From the NCBI GenBank assembly GCA_039621445.1, contig CP154956.1:73360205-73424204 (forward strand): a DNA stretch of 64,000 bases, given 5' to 3'. The position numbers were made by a program, and so were the translations under genes. The stretch comes from Euglena gracilis (Eukaryota; Euglenida; Euglenophyceae; Euglenales). Shown piece by piece: positions 1 to 11,100 of the stretch. The notes beneath the pieces were generated by a model. The model did not search any database. It saw only the letters and a program-made list of their open reading frames with translations, and had not been told where the DNA came from. How positions within the stretch are numbered: the stretch's first letter is position 1; every line of letters begins with the position of its first letter.

Positions 1-412
1 AGTGCGTGAGTGAGTGAGTGAGTGCGTGCGTGAGCGTGAGTGGTGAGTGAGTGCGTGAGTGCGTGCGTGAGTGAGTGAGTGAGTGCGTGAGTGCGTGAGT
101 GAGTGCGTGGTGCGTGCGTGCGTGAGTGAGTGCGTGAGTGAGTGAGTGCGTGAGTGCGTGGAGTGAGTAGTGAGTGCGTGCGTGAGTGCGTGCGTGCGTG
201 AGTGAGGTGAGTGCGTGAGTGAGTGAGTGAGTGAGTGAGTGCGTGAGTGCGTGCGTGAGTGCGTGAGTGAGTGCGTGAGTGCGTGAGTGAGTGAGTGAGT
301 GCGTGCGTGCGTGAGTGAGTGAGTGAGTGCGTGAGTGCGTGAGTGAGTGAGTGAGTGCGTGCGTGCGTGGCGTGCGGCGTGACGTGAGTGCGTGCGTGCG
401 TGCGTGCGTGAG

Positions 413-460
<48 letters not shown>

Positions 461-727
461 TGAGTGCGTGCGTGGTGTGAGTGCGTGCGTGTGGAGTGCG
501 TGGTGCGGCGTGCGTGCGTGCGTGAGCGTGCGTGCGTGCGTGAGTGCGTGCGTGCGTGCGTGCGTGAGTGCGTTGCGTGCGTGCGTGCGTGAGTGCGTGC
601 GTGCGTGCGTGCGGTGCGTGCGTGAGTGCGTGCGTGCGTGCGTGCGTGCGTGCGTGAGTGCGTGGGTGAGTGCGTGCGTGAGTGCGTGCGTGAGGGGGTG
701 AGTGCGTGGGTGGGTGCGTGCGTGCGC

Positions 728-794
<67 letters not shown>

Positions 795-950
795 TGAGTG
801 CGTGCGTGCGTGCGTGCGTGCGTGCGTGAGTGCGTGCGTGAGTGCGTGAGTGCGTGAGTGCGGGCGTGAGTACATGCGTGCGTGCGTGAGTGCGTGTGTG
901 AGTGCGTGAGTGCGTGAGTGCGTGAGTGCGTGCGTGCGTGAGTGCGTGAG

Positions 951-986
<36 letters not shown>

Positions 987-1235
987 TGAGTACGTGAGTG
1001 CGTGCGTGAGTGAGTGCGTGAGTGAGTTGCGTGCGTGAGTGAGTGTGTGTGCGTGCGTGCGTGCGTGTGCGTGAGTGCGTGCGTGCGTGAGTGCGTGCGT
1101 GCGTGAGTGAGTGCGTGAGTGCGTGAGTGAGTGCGTGCGTGAGTGCGTGCGTGCGTGAGTGCGTGAGTGCGTGCGTGAGTGCGTGAGTGCGTGCGTGCGT
1201 GCGTGAGTGAGTGAGGTGTTGAGTGCGTGCGTGAG

Positions 1236-1271
<36 letters not shown>

Positions 1272-1990
1272 AACGTAAGTGCGTACGTACGTGAGTGAGT
1301 GCGTGAGTGCGTGAGTGAGTGAGTGCGTGCGTGAGTGCGTGCGTGGGTGAGTGAGTGCGAGCGTGCGTGCGTGCGTGAGTGCGTGTGTGAGTGAATGCGT
1401 GCGTGAGTGCGTGAGTGAGTGAGTGCGTGGTGAGTGCGTGAGTGAGTGAGTGCGTGCGTGAGTGAGTGAGTGCGTGAGTGCGTGCGTGCGAGAGTGAGAG
1501 CGTGCGTGAGTGCGTGCGTGAGAGCGGGCGTGAGTGCGTGCGTGCGTGCGTGCGTGTTGAGTGAGTGCGTGAGGTGAGTGCGTGAGTGAGTGCGTGCGTG
1601 CGTGAGTGCGTGAGTGCGTGCGTGCGTGAGTGAGAGAGTGAGTGAGTGAGTGTGAGTGCGTGAGTGCGTGAGTGCGTGCGTGCGTGAGTGCGTGCGTGAG
1701 TGCGTGAGTGAGTGAGTGCGTGAGTGAGGGAGGGAGTGAGTGAGTGAGTGAGTGCGTGAGGTGAGTGAGTGAGTGCGTGAGTGAGTGAGTGCGTGAGTGA
1801 GTGCGTGGTTGAGTGAGTGAGTGAGTGCGTGAGTGAGTGAGTGCGTGAGTGCGGTGAGTGAGTGAGTGAGAGAGAGCGTGCGTGAGTGAGTGAGTGAGTG
1901 CGTGAGTGAGTGAGTGAGTGCGTGAGTGAGTGAGTGGGTGAGTGCGTGAGTGAGTGAGTGAGTGAGTGCGTGAGTGCGTGAGTGAGTGAG
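1..1990. repeat. GTGA/GTGC tetranucleotide satellite
   Basis: About 2 kb made almost entirely of the tetranucleotides gtga and gtgc in irregular alternation, with rare slips such as gtgg, gaga or gcggt. Open frames exist in all plus frames because the unit lacks frequent stops, but they translate to Ser/Val/Arg/Cys repeats and are not genes. The array is cut by the window edge, so its true length is unknown. It grades into a GT tract without a gap. Confidence 0.95.
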
Positions 1991-2100
1991 TGTGAGTGAG
2001 TGTGGGTGTGTGTGTGTGGGTGTGTGTGGTGTGTGTTTGTTGTTGGTGTGTGGTGTGTGTGTGTGTGTGGTGTTTTTTGGTGTGTGTGTGTGTGTGTGTG

Positions 2101-2142
<42 letters not shown>

Positions 2143-2166
2143 TGTGTGTGCGCGCTTGGGTGCGTG

Positions 2167-2219
<53 letters not shown>

Positions 2220-2568
2220 TGGTGTGTGTGTGTGTGTATGTGTTTGTTGTGTGTGTGTGTGTGTGTGTGTGTGTGGGGGGTTGTGGGGTGTTTGTGTGTG
2301 TTGTGTGTGTGTGTGTGTTGTGTGTGTGTGTGTGTGTGTGTGGGGGTGTGTGGTGTGTGTGTGTGTGGGTGTGTCTGTGTTTGTGTTTGTTGTTGGTTGG
2401 GGGTGTGTGTGTGTGGTGTTTGTTGGTGTGTGGTGTGTGTGTGTGTGTGTGGTGTGTGTGTGTGTGTGTGGTGTGTGTGTGTGTGTGTGGTGTGTGTGTG
2501 TGTGAGTGGTGTGTGTGTGTGTGTGTTGTGTGTGTGTGTGTGTGTGTTGTGTGTGTGTGTGTATGTGG

Positions 2569-2599
<31 letters not shown>

Positions 2600-2660
2600 T
2601 TGAGAGGGGGGGGGAGTGGGTGGGTGGGTGGGTGGGTGGGTGCATGTGTGTGTGTGTGTG
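1990..2660. repeat. GT dinucleotide tract ending in GGGT units
   Basis: Imperfect (GT)n of roughly 600 bases with frequent gtgg and gttt interruptions. It ends at about 2605-2640 in a poly-G run followed by gggt units. The order GT first, then GGGT, recurs in other arrays of this window. Unique sequence begins at about 2661. Confidence 0.95.
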
Positions 2661-2885
2661 TTATAAAAGACATAACAAACAACTTTTGGCACATCAGTTT
2701 TGCTCAGGATAGCAAATACTCTCTGGGACCAAACTGACTGGTTCAAGGAGTCAGGCCCACTACCAATGACGCCAAATCTGAAGCCGCCATCTGCGGTTGG
2801 AATGAATCAAAAAAGGAACGGAGAGGTACTGTGGTGGGGTACCTATTTGGGGAAACGGTCGAAAAAAAAGCTGCGCCCGGCACAC

Positions 2886-4706
2886 CGGCCTTCAGGCGCA
2901 GGGCAGCCTCAGCATACGTCGCGCTGTCCACGGTTGTGTGGCCTGGGCAGTGGGGCAGCGGCCGGCAACCCCGGACGAATCGCATTGGGCTCCCCACCCC
3001 CAGGCCCCCACGGCCAGCGCGATCCAGGTTTTTTCAAGGACCTCGAAAAGCTTCAACTGTGTATCACTTGCGACCCTGTACCAAAGATTCTGTGGCTGAC
3101 CCGGTTGGGGTGAGCTGCACCCAGCTTTGCCTCAATCAACAGGGGGGGGGGGTCCGGCAGCTCAGCAAGGGACTTTGGTTGGGGAAGGAACACTGGTTGG
3201 TGGGAGACACCCTCAGCCTCAGGAGTTGCCCCCCCCCCCGCATCACAAAATGTGGAGTCTGCCCACTGCCATCGTCTTGACCGCCACCCCCTCTGAGAAG
3301 GAACCACACCCGGCGGAGGGGTTTGGGCCGGCGCTGTTGCTTGGCTGACCTTCAGGGCGAGCGGGGAGGAGTCATCGCTGGGACGCGGCTGCACAGCGAC
3401 CCCTGCAAGACGTCATGGACCACCCGGGTTAATGTAGGCAGATGAATGTCGTTTCGAGGTCGTTGGAGGAGGGTCTGGACCCTTCAAATGTCGTTTGAGG
3501 TCGTTCGAGGAGAGAGTGTTTAACCCCCCTGAGAGAGGGGCTTAAAAACGTTAAAAGAGAGCTCGAACCATCTCCTACTGTTACCCCCCGCGGACGGGAT
3601 AGTATGTATGGCATGGGATGGGATGGTAAAGAATGGCATGGTATGGTTGGGGGGAATGTGGTTGTGTGTGGTATCGGAGCTGGGAAGAAGCACACCGCCG
3701 AGCGTAGCTTTGCCATTGGCGTGAACCGTCATCGTCGAGGTGCCAGTCTTCACCGGCTTCAAGCCCAGGGCCACGGGCTGGCCCTTGGGTTTGACAGCTG
3801 CCCCAGCCCCTGAGCCTGGAAGGGGCAAGGGGGGGGTGTTGCAAGTCGGGCGTCCCTTGCCTTGCTACTCTGTCTGCCGCGCCGGACACGAGAAGGAGAA
3901 CAGGTGGAATGCTCACAACGGAGGAGAGGGATGATGGAATCAAGCTGTAATTATTGCATTTGCGAGTAACACTGCGGGCCATAAAGCTGAACTAGGATTC
4001 ACTTTGGCGTTAGGAGACCGATGCAGTGAGCGACTCCGGGGCAGCCACACGCCACCTCTGCGGACCGGGGAGGCCACTGGGACGGTGGCCAGGGCTGCCG
4101 GCGGGGCAGTGCTGGGGGGGACTGGGGCCGGGCCTGGCAGGAAGCCTGGCGCTGCAGCGTCCAGGCGTGAGCCCGGGCCGGAGACGGGGGCCACGGCCAG
4201 CCAATTGCGTGCCCCCCTCGACTGTGGCGGGCAAATTGCCAGCGCAAGCGGGGTGGGGGGATTTGGGGGGGGACGCAGGGAACAGCAGTCACCGCGAAAA
4301 ACGAAAACGGGGGGGGGGGGTGCTTCGATGGCAAGGAGAGGGAGGGAAAAGACGCCTTGGATTCAAATCTTCAAATCAGTAATATATATAATATATACAT
4401 ATATATGGCAGCAAGAGTCTACTTGGCCCCCTGGGGGGGCCAAATAAAATCTCCAGGGGGAGCAAAAATTTTTCTGCGTTATTGATGGAGTAGGGTTAGG
4501 TGCGCGCATTCGGCCTAATCCTAACCCTAACTTGTACACCTAACACTCATCTTTAAGTTAGGCCCACCATTAGGCCTAACTCGCACACCTAACCCTATTC
4601 CATCAATAACGCAAAAAAAATTTGACCCCCCCCCTGGAGATTCTACTTGCCCCCGGGGGGCAAGTAGAATCTTGCTGCCATATATATATAAATATATATC
4701 TATCTA

Positions 4707-4795
<89 letters not shown>

Positions 4796-7700
4796 CTATA
4801 TATTATATATACATATACATACATGTGTGTGTGTATATATGTATATATACGTGTATATATACATATATATTATGTCATGCACAACACAAAGAAAAAATAA
4901 AGAACAAAAAAAGGCAAAAGGACAGGACGAAAACAGAAAAATCTGGTTTCCATTCAATACACAAAAGACCTCAGCCTGGTGCAATTGCATGCTTGGGTCA
5001 TACAACTTGTAGGAGGGTGGCGTCGCGGCAGGCACCACAGGGACATGGACACTGGCGGGCGTTATTCTGAGGGACAATTTTCTCAGGCAAAATAAATCCC
5101 TCCAAAAATGTCGTCTGAAGCCTGAGGTGGGACAGTGGCCACCATGGTCACACACGTCATGTGTGTACCTCTCCTCCCCCCCCCCCCTGAAGGCCACCCC
5201 ACTTCCCTGGGCAAGAAGGAGGCTGGGGCGGGAGGCGCGGAGTACAGCGGGTACACCGGCGGGAAGGCACTGATGTCGACCGGGGCAGACATCGGCCACG
5301 GCTGAGGGGAGGAGGGGGAGGCCGTCCCTCTGCCCACACTGCAACCCCCCTCCCCCCGGCCAGAGGACACCTTTTTGGAGATTTGGCCAGTCAGTGGAAA
5401 TGTTTGTTGTTGATCAAATAAAACCCTTGTCTAACGATCAACCCCCAGTTGGACCTTTCTGGTCAGAACCCTATGTCCAAAGACCCCCCAGTCGGAGGGA
5501 GGACAGACAGTACCGGTCATTGGAGGACATTTAGATCTGATGATATCCCTTCGCGATCCCTCAACTTGCTCTACCCTGCGGGTGGGTCTCTCCTGTTTCC
5601 CCCCCTTTTTGGCCGAGGCTTGTCGTGGACACGAGTTTCAGTTTTTTTTGGTCCCATCCCCTTCCTCGATACATAGGAGCACCAGCTCCTCTGTGTTGCT
5701 CTGGCTATTGGTCTGGAGGTTCTGTCCTAAGACTCAGTGAGCAAAGGGAGGATTTTAGGGCTGTCCGGGAAAGCCTGGCGGGGGCTGTCGACCCCCCCCC
5801 GGCCGCACAAGGGATAATACGTCCAAAAGCGCTCCAAAATGCTGATCACAAAATAAATTTGACCTAAACGCGTGGTGGGGGAAATGCACCATCCACGGGA
5901 TTTCTGAGAGTCCCGTTCAGCCCGGGGGCTCCTGGAGGTTCCGGGTGTTTCGTGGATGGCACGCAGTGGGAAGCAGCGACTTCAACGGGAGGACACAGTC
6001 CGGGTCAACGAGCAGTGCTGTACAGTGCATCGGTACATTTAATGGACACATTCAGAGAATTTCTAAAGGAACCCCCGGGGGGGGGAATCCATGCGGCCAG
6101 CTGGAAAAAAGGTGCTGGGTGGAAAAAGGGTGCTGCCGGGCCCCCCCCCCCCCCCCGGGGGGTGAGGGGTATATGGCAGTATGGGGTCCTCCCTGGTCGA
6201 TTTTCGCACTGGACCACCCTGGCGGGGGGGGGGTGTTATTTGGATTTTGGCGGGAAACCGGGGGGGGGGGGTTCTAATCGGTGGTGGGGTTAATTCCATT
6301 GAAAATGTACAACCATGCCCCCCCCCCCCAAGCTATTCCCGTCCCCGGGACCCTTTACGGCCTAATGGGAACAGTACGGGAGGAAACAGCTCGGGGGGGG
6401 GGATCTAGGTCCCCCCCCTTGCTATTCTGCTGCTGGGGGGAACCTGGCTGTCGCCCAAAAAAACAGGCAAAAAGCCCAAGACCAGCTTGGTTGGAATTTT
6501 TCAGCCAAAAATTTTGAGGCGAAAACTCAAATACCCCAAAAGATGACCTTGGCCAATTTCGACTCCTTTTTCGGACATTTTCGGTCAGCCCCGCTTCGCC
6601 AGCCCGCGAAAACGTTATCATTATAACCACTCGCCCCGGGGGGGGGGGGTCCGAGGCCTGGCTGGGAGCTGCTGACAAGAAAAAAAGGTGCTGGCTGGAC
6701 CCCGGGGGGGGGGGGGATGGGTCTGAAAAAAAAAGAATTCCCTGGAAAACGAAGAAATGGGGACCCCTGGGGGTTTGGGATACAGAGGTGGGGAGGGCAC
6801 GGGAGGGCGAAGGCAGGTGACCTTAAGCTCACCATTGCTTTCAGGACCAGTTGCAACTTTTTGCGGCGGATCAGTCAACTGCGCTGGAGGCTGAAGCCGC
6901 ACGTATTTGCTGTTGGCCGTTGTCGGAAAATGGGCCGCTTTCGGGCGATCCCTGGCCCGGATGAGGGGGTCCCAGCCCAAGCCGACCTGCTTTGACGCGC
7001 ACTGAGCAACGGCGCCGGCGGCGGCGGCGGCTCAGGGGCTGGGGGGCCGGGGCCCCACGTGCACGTCGGGGGGCAGCTGCAACTTGGCGGCGGCGGACAG
7101 CGCGGCGGCGATGCGCTGCTCCATCAGCGACCGGCGGTCCGGGCCGGGCCTCGGCGACACACGTGGGGCGAGTGACGGCAGGGGGACGGGAGGAGGAGGC
7201 TCGCGAGCATCCTCGAGCGCACGCCCTTTTGTGTGCCATTGTCTGGAGGGCCCCTGGAACAACACAAAACCCCGTGGGTGCCCTGTGTGTGCATCTCCGC
7301 TTTGTGGCCCATGCCCTTTTGCGCGCAACGTGAACATTGAACTTGCAAAGTTCGGTCCTTTTGAAACACGCATTCAAATCTGAGGAGGATGCTCGAATGT
7401 TGTTCTCGGTGGTTTAAGGATGCCTTTTTAAGCCCCCCTGAGGGGGGGGGGTTGAAAACGTTTGAGGGTACTCAAGCTCAAACGTTCGAGCTCAAGCGTC
7501 CTCCTACTGAATCCCCCTCCGGGGCGTGACCCCTGGGCAGCGTTGTGTAACAGTTTGGGCACACATGGGGGATGCCAACAGCCCACTCATTTGTCTGACA
7601 GCCCAGGAGACAGCCCAGGATCCCCCCTCGTGATTTTTTCCCCGCCTCCGAAGCTCCATACAAGAGGAGGTTCAGGCTTTCGGCATATTTGCACTGGATA

Positions 7701-8805
7701 TTTGTGAAAATAATAAATATTTGTTAAATAATTTTGCATTTTTGAGGGCACATTTCCTGCATGGTTTTCATCCGAGGGGGTCATAAGGGGCACAGAGGCA
7801 TGTGTGACAATGGGATTCCCAATGGGGTGGGTGACAATTGTTGGGAGGCTGGGAAGCATCCAGGTGGAGTGGGACGAGACCCGGGCGTGGCCAAGCATCC
7901 GCAGCATTTTGGCCCGACACCACCGCGGTCCTTTTGGCAGCCTCCACTGCCAATCAAATTCCTCCACCCTCCAGCAGGCCGGCTTCACTCCAACTCTCTC
8001 ACCGAAACTGTCAGGCTTGCATAATTGGAAATTAATGGAACTGCAAAAATTTTTCCAGCCCTTCACGCCGAAAAAGAAAAATTCACCTTGTGGTTGAAGT
8101 CTACTGCTGAACTCGCCTGGCATAGCCTCCCCCCCCCCTCGAAGCACCACCACCCCGGTTTTAACCTTGGTTCCTCTTAAAGGTGATCTTCTCGGAAGCT
8201 GTGCACATTTTTAAGGGAAATTCCTTGAAACTTTAGAAACCTCTAAAACTTGATTGGTAAGCCATTGTTGTCTTTTTGGCATCCCGATGACGGGTCGGAC
8301 GGCCGCGTCGCAGTCCGCCACCGGCGGCGCAAAGGGCGACGGTGGGCGGCGGTCGCGCTTCCGCTGCTGCCGGGCGGCGGCCGGCGCGGCACCGCCGCTG
8401 CCGCCCACGGCTGCACGGGGGAGGCCGGCGGCCGGGCGGTGGCCCAGCCGGGCCAAGGGGGAGGCCGCCGCCCCCGCGGTGGGGGTCGGGCTCGCCGGCA
8501 GGACGATGCCCGCCGCCCGCTCCGTGGCCGAGCAGCAGCCTCAGTTCCCATTTTGTTGTGGTTGAACCACCCCATTCACTGCGGGTGATCGCCTCCGCTC
8601 CTCCTCCGCGCGGACCTCACCACAAGGCATGTGCTTCTTGCCAGTTCCTTCCTCCGAGGCGGGCGCCGCATCGTCCTGGCCGTCGCCGGCCTCCCCGCGC
8701 CCCACGGGTAGGACGGGGCCGCGAGAGGGCTCAGCGGGGCGGGCGGCAGTGTTCCCGCCGCCGACCCACGTGGCGGGTCCGCAGGGGGCGGCGCGGGGGG
8801 TGGGT
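2886..8805 (-). CDS. Pro/Ala-rich low-complexity protein, seven linked exons (partial)
   Basis: Exons in order of transcription: 8621-8805, 8292 (or 8322)-8539, 7059 (or 7065)-7199, 5203-5301, 4056-4221, 3696-3815 and 2886-2942. All proposed borders are GT-AG, and the phases agree from exon to exon (2/1, 1/0, 0/0, 0/0, 0/1, 1/1, 1/1), which is why I treat them as one gene. The product is rich in Pro, Ala and Gly. It includes a basic stretch ([13 protein letters not shown]) and a short helix ([16 protein letters not shown]), followed by [19 protein letters not shown] and [18 protein letters not shown]. No domain family is recognised; the composition suggests a disordered linker or scaffold. 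The 5' end is not identified and the 3' end lies beyond the satellite or outside the window. A link to the coiled-coil exons at 11.1-13.0 kb is possible but unproven. A foldback element and a TA tract sit in the intron between 4.2 and 5.2 kb. Confidence 0.6.
4407..4679. mobile_element. Foldback / MITE-like palindrome inside a TA tract
   Basis: The element begins ggcagcaagagtctacttg and ends with its near reverse complement, caagtagaatcttgctgcc. Inside, ttattgatggagtagggtta is mirrored by taaccctattccatcaataa, so nearly the whole 273 bases can fold on itself. It is flanked on both sides by (TA)n, which hides any target-site duplication. It carries no open frame of note. It lies in an intron of the Pro/Ala-rich gene. 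The centre holds CCTAACCC-like, telomere-like words. Confidence 0.75.
4680..4870. repeat. TA microsatellite
   Basis: A (TA)n tract of about 190 bases with a few tata/tcta and gtgtgt interruptions, directly adjoining the foldback element. A shorter tract precedes the element at about 4380-4406, which suggests insertion into a TA repeat. Confidence 0.9.
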
Positions 8806-8899
8806 CTGGCAGTGGCCCACAGGCCCCGGCCAGGCTTCCTTTTGCCCGGGGGAGGGAGGGGGTGCCTCCCGGGGCACAGGGGCTACGGGGTGCCTGCCG

Positions 8900-10100
8900 G
8901 TAGCAGGAGCACCCCCCACTTTAAGCTGGGCATCAAGTGGGCGGGGAGTGGGTTCCAACCCTCCCCCCCCCCAGGGGGTGGTTGGACCTCCCCTCCTGTG
9001 CTGCAGGTTTTCTGGCGCAAAGCGCCGAGAATTGGGGGGGGGGTCCCAAACTCAAGTTGCGCACACTTTGTCAAAAGCAGTCGGTCAAAAAAGGCACCTG
9101 AAATTGACCTTCTTCAGCGCGAAGTGCCAGAGAAAAAACATAGGTCGGGGACTGAAGGGGGGGGGACAGGTGGTCTTGACCCCCCCCCCTCAAGGGTTAC
9201 CCCCCCTCCATGTACAATACCAACGCTCACGTAATGCAATGGCTTTGGGTCCCAGCACTGGCCGACCCAGCCAGATTTCATCTCGAAAATGGCCATTATC
9301 GGACCCCAGTGCCTTCGGCCCACAGGGGGGGGGGGTGCTAGAGCACTACTAGAGCACTACTAGAGCACTACTAACCTAACCCCCCACCGGGGCCTGAAAG
9401 TGCCCTCTCTCCCAATGGGGTGCAACCTTCCTTAAAAGCAGCCTGTCCCCAACCACTGCCCACGCGCAGCCCAGAGCCTCATCAGTGACAACGGAGTTCC
9501 AGCCAACACCGGGGAAAGGAGGGGGCAAGAAGACTGGAGGGCACACAGCACAGGCGGGACTGCACGGAGCCCGCGCCTGCTGGGCTCTCTGGCAAAAAAA
9601 TCTAAGCAGACTGGCAGGCAGGCAGAGAGACCCCTGTTGTTGGCAACAAAGAACAGAAACAGATGTGGGGGGGGGCAGGGGCTCCGCTGCGCCCAGCACT
9701 GGCCTGCCTCAAGCCGGCAGTCCGCCCGGCGCCTTCTCTCGTCGTCCTCACAACCCCCCCCCGTTGTCAAGACATGATAATGTGGACTGGTGAGCACGGC
9801 TGCCATTGCGGTTCTGGGACCAGGCACCCCCGGACAACATGTGACTGCAAAAGGCATCAGTTAAACTGAGTGGTTGTTACTGGCAGGGGAAAAAAAAACA
9901 GACAAATGAAGTATTACGAAGACATGATTGCTGTGTTCTTTTTTTGCACTTGTGACGTATATTGGGCGACACTGGGGATCAGATTTTGACCAGCATTTCC
10001 TTCACTTCTCGATCCTTCACCCATTTCTTCTTTTCACCCATCTTCTGGAACCCCCCATCCTTCAGCATGTGGGGGGTTCCAGAAGATGAGCATAATGGGG
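8900..10100. other. Region without supported exons
   Basis: Mixed sequence with several 8-13 base G/C runs and a small direct repeat, three copies of the word tagagcactac at 9340-9375. No GC-rich segment here gives a phase-consistent exon. It is either intron of the adjoining genes or intergenic. Confidence 0.5.
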
Positions 10101-10101
10101 G

Positions 10102-10537
10102 GGATCTGACCGGGAAGAATTAATGACAGGAAAGAATCCGTCGGGAAAAATATTGGACGAATGATTAAAACGCCAGGAAGAATTCTGAACGCTCACCTAA
10201 AAACGGGCGGGAAAAATTCTGAAGGAAAAAATCTTGTGAACCCACTTTTCAGGGAAATACAAGAGAATTCACACCGAATTCCGAGGGTTTCACAAATCGA
10301 AATTTCAAAAATTGGTGCAATCTCAAACTCCAAATTGAAAAAAAATATTTCATTTGAAGGATCAATACACTTTAAACAAGCGACATGGAACAGAAATTTT
10401 CAAAAATTAGCGCGAAGCGCCGGAGGAAAATTTTGGACGTTCACTGGAGGAAATTGGATTTTTCCTAATTTTCCAGGAAAAATCCTGGGCAAATTTTCGA
10501 CCAGTATTTTTCCCAAATTTCCTGTTCAAGTCCCCCC
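10102..10537 (+). repeat. Dispersed repeat family A, copy 1
   Basis: An AT-rich 430-base segment that starts tctgaccgggaagaatt, contains gggaaatacaagagaattc, and ends with ttcaagtccccccc. It matches 63482-63943 in the same order and orientation with many substitutions and small gaps. No coding capacity is conserved between the copies, so this is an old non-autonomous repeat rather than a gene. Confidence 0.8.
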
Positions 10538-10868
10538 CTTAGTCTCACTAAGGCTTCTTGATTGTTTATGGCCGGCGCTGGCTTTGCTTCTGGCCCATTT
10601 TGTGCAGTGAGTGGCCAGGGAACCCTTACACCAGTGCTCTTGTGTTGCTCCCCCTGGCCGATTGAACAACTCTGGTGTAAGTCCAGCGCTGTAGGGACAT
10701 GCACTCATCTTGTGTGGTTGGTGTGGTTCCCGTGGGTCAAGTCCCTCCCCCGGTAGGTGGCAGAAATGAAAGTATTGTCTCCCAAATTTTCTTGGAGTAC
10801 GACGTCCCCTGTATCACCACCCCGCCCAGAGTAGAACAACAATCACTCAGGGGGAGTGGGGGTCCCGC

Positions 10869-10870
<2 letters not shown>

Positions 10871-10905
<35 letters not shown>

Positions 10906-11065
10906 TGTGTGTGTGTGTGTGTGGGTTGGTGGGTGGGTGGGTGGGTGGGTGGGTGGGTTGGTGTGGGTTGGCGTGCGCACGCGTGTGTGCACGCGCGCTT
11001 GCTTGTGTGTGTCGTGTGGGTGGGTGGTGGCACGTGGGTGTGGGTGTGGGTGTGGGTGTGCTGTG
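10871..11065. repeat. Composite GA-GT-GGGT microsatellite
   Basis: (GA)n at about 10871-10902, then (GT)n at 10903-10922, then gggt/gttg units to about 10960, then mixed GT and gtgtgg words. The block order is the same as in the other plus-strand GT arrays of this window. Confidence 0.9.
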
Positions 11066-11100
11066 AGAAGAACGCTGCCGGCAGGACCCAGACAGAGGAC

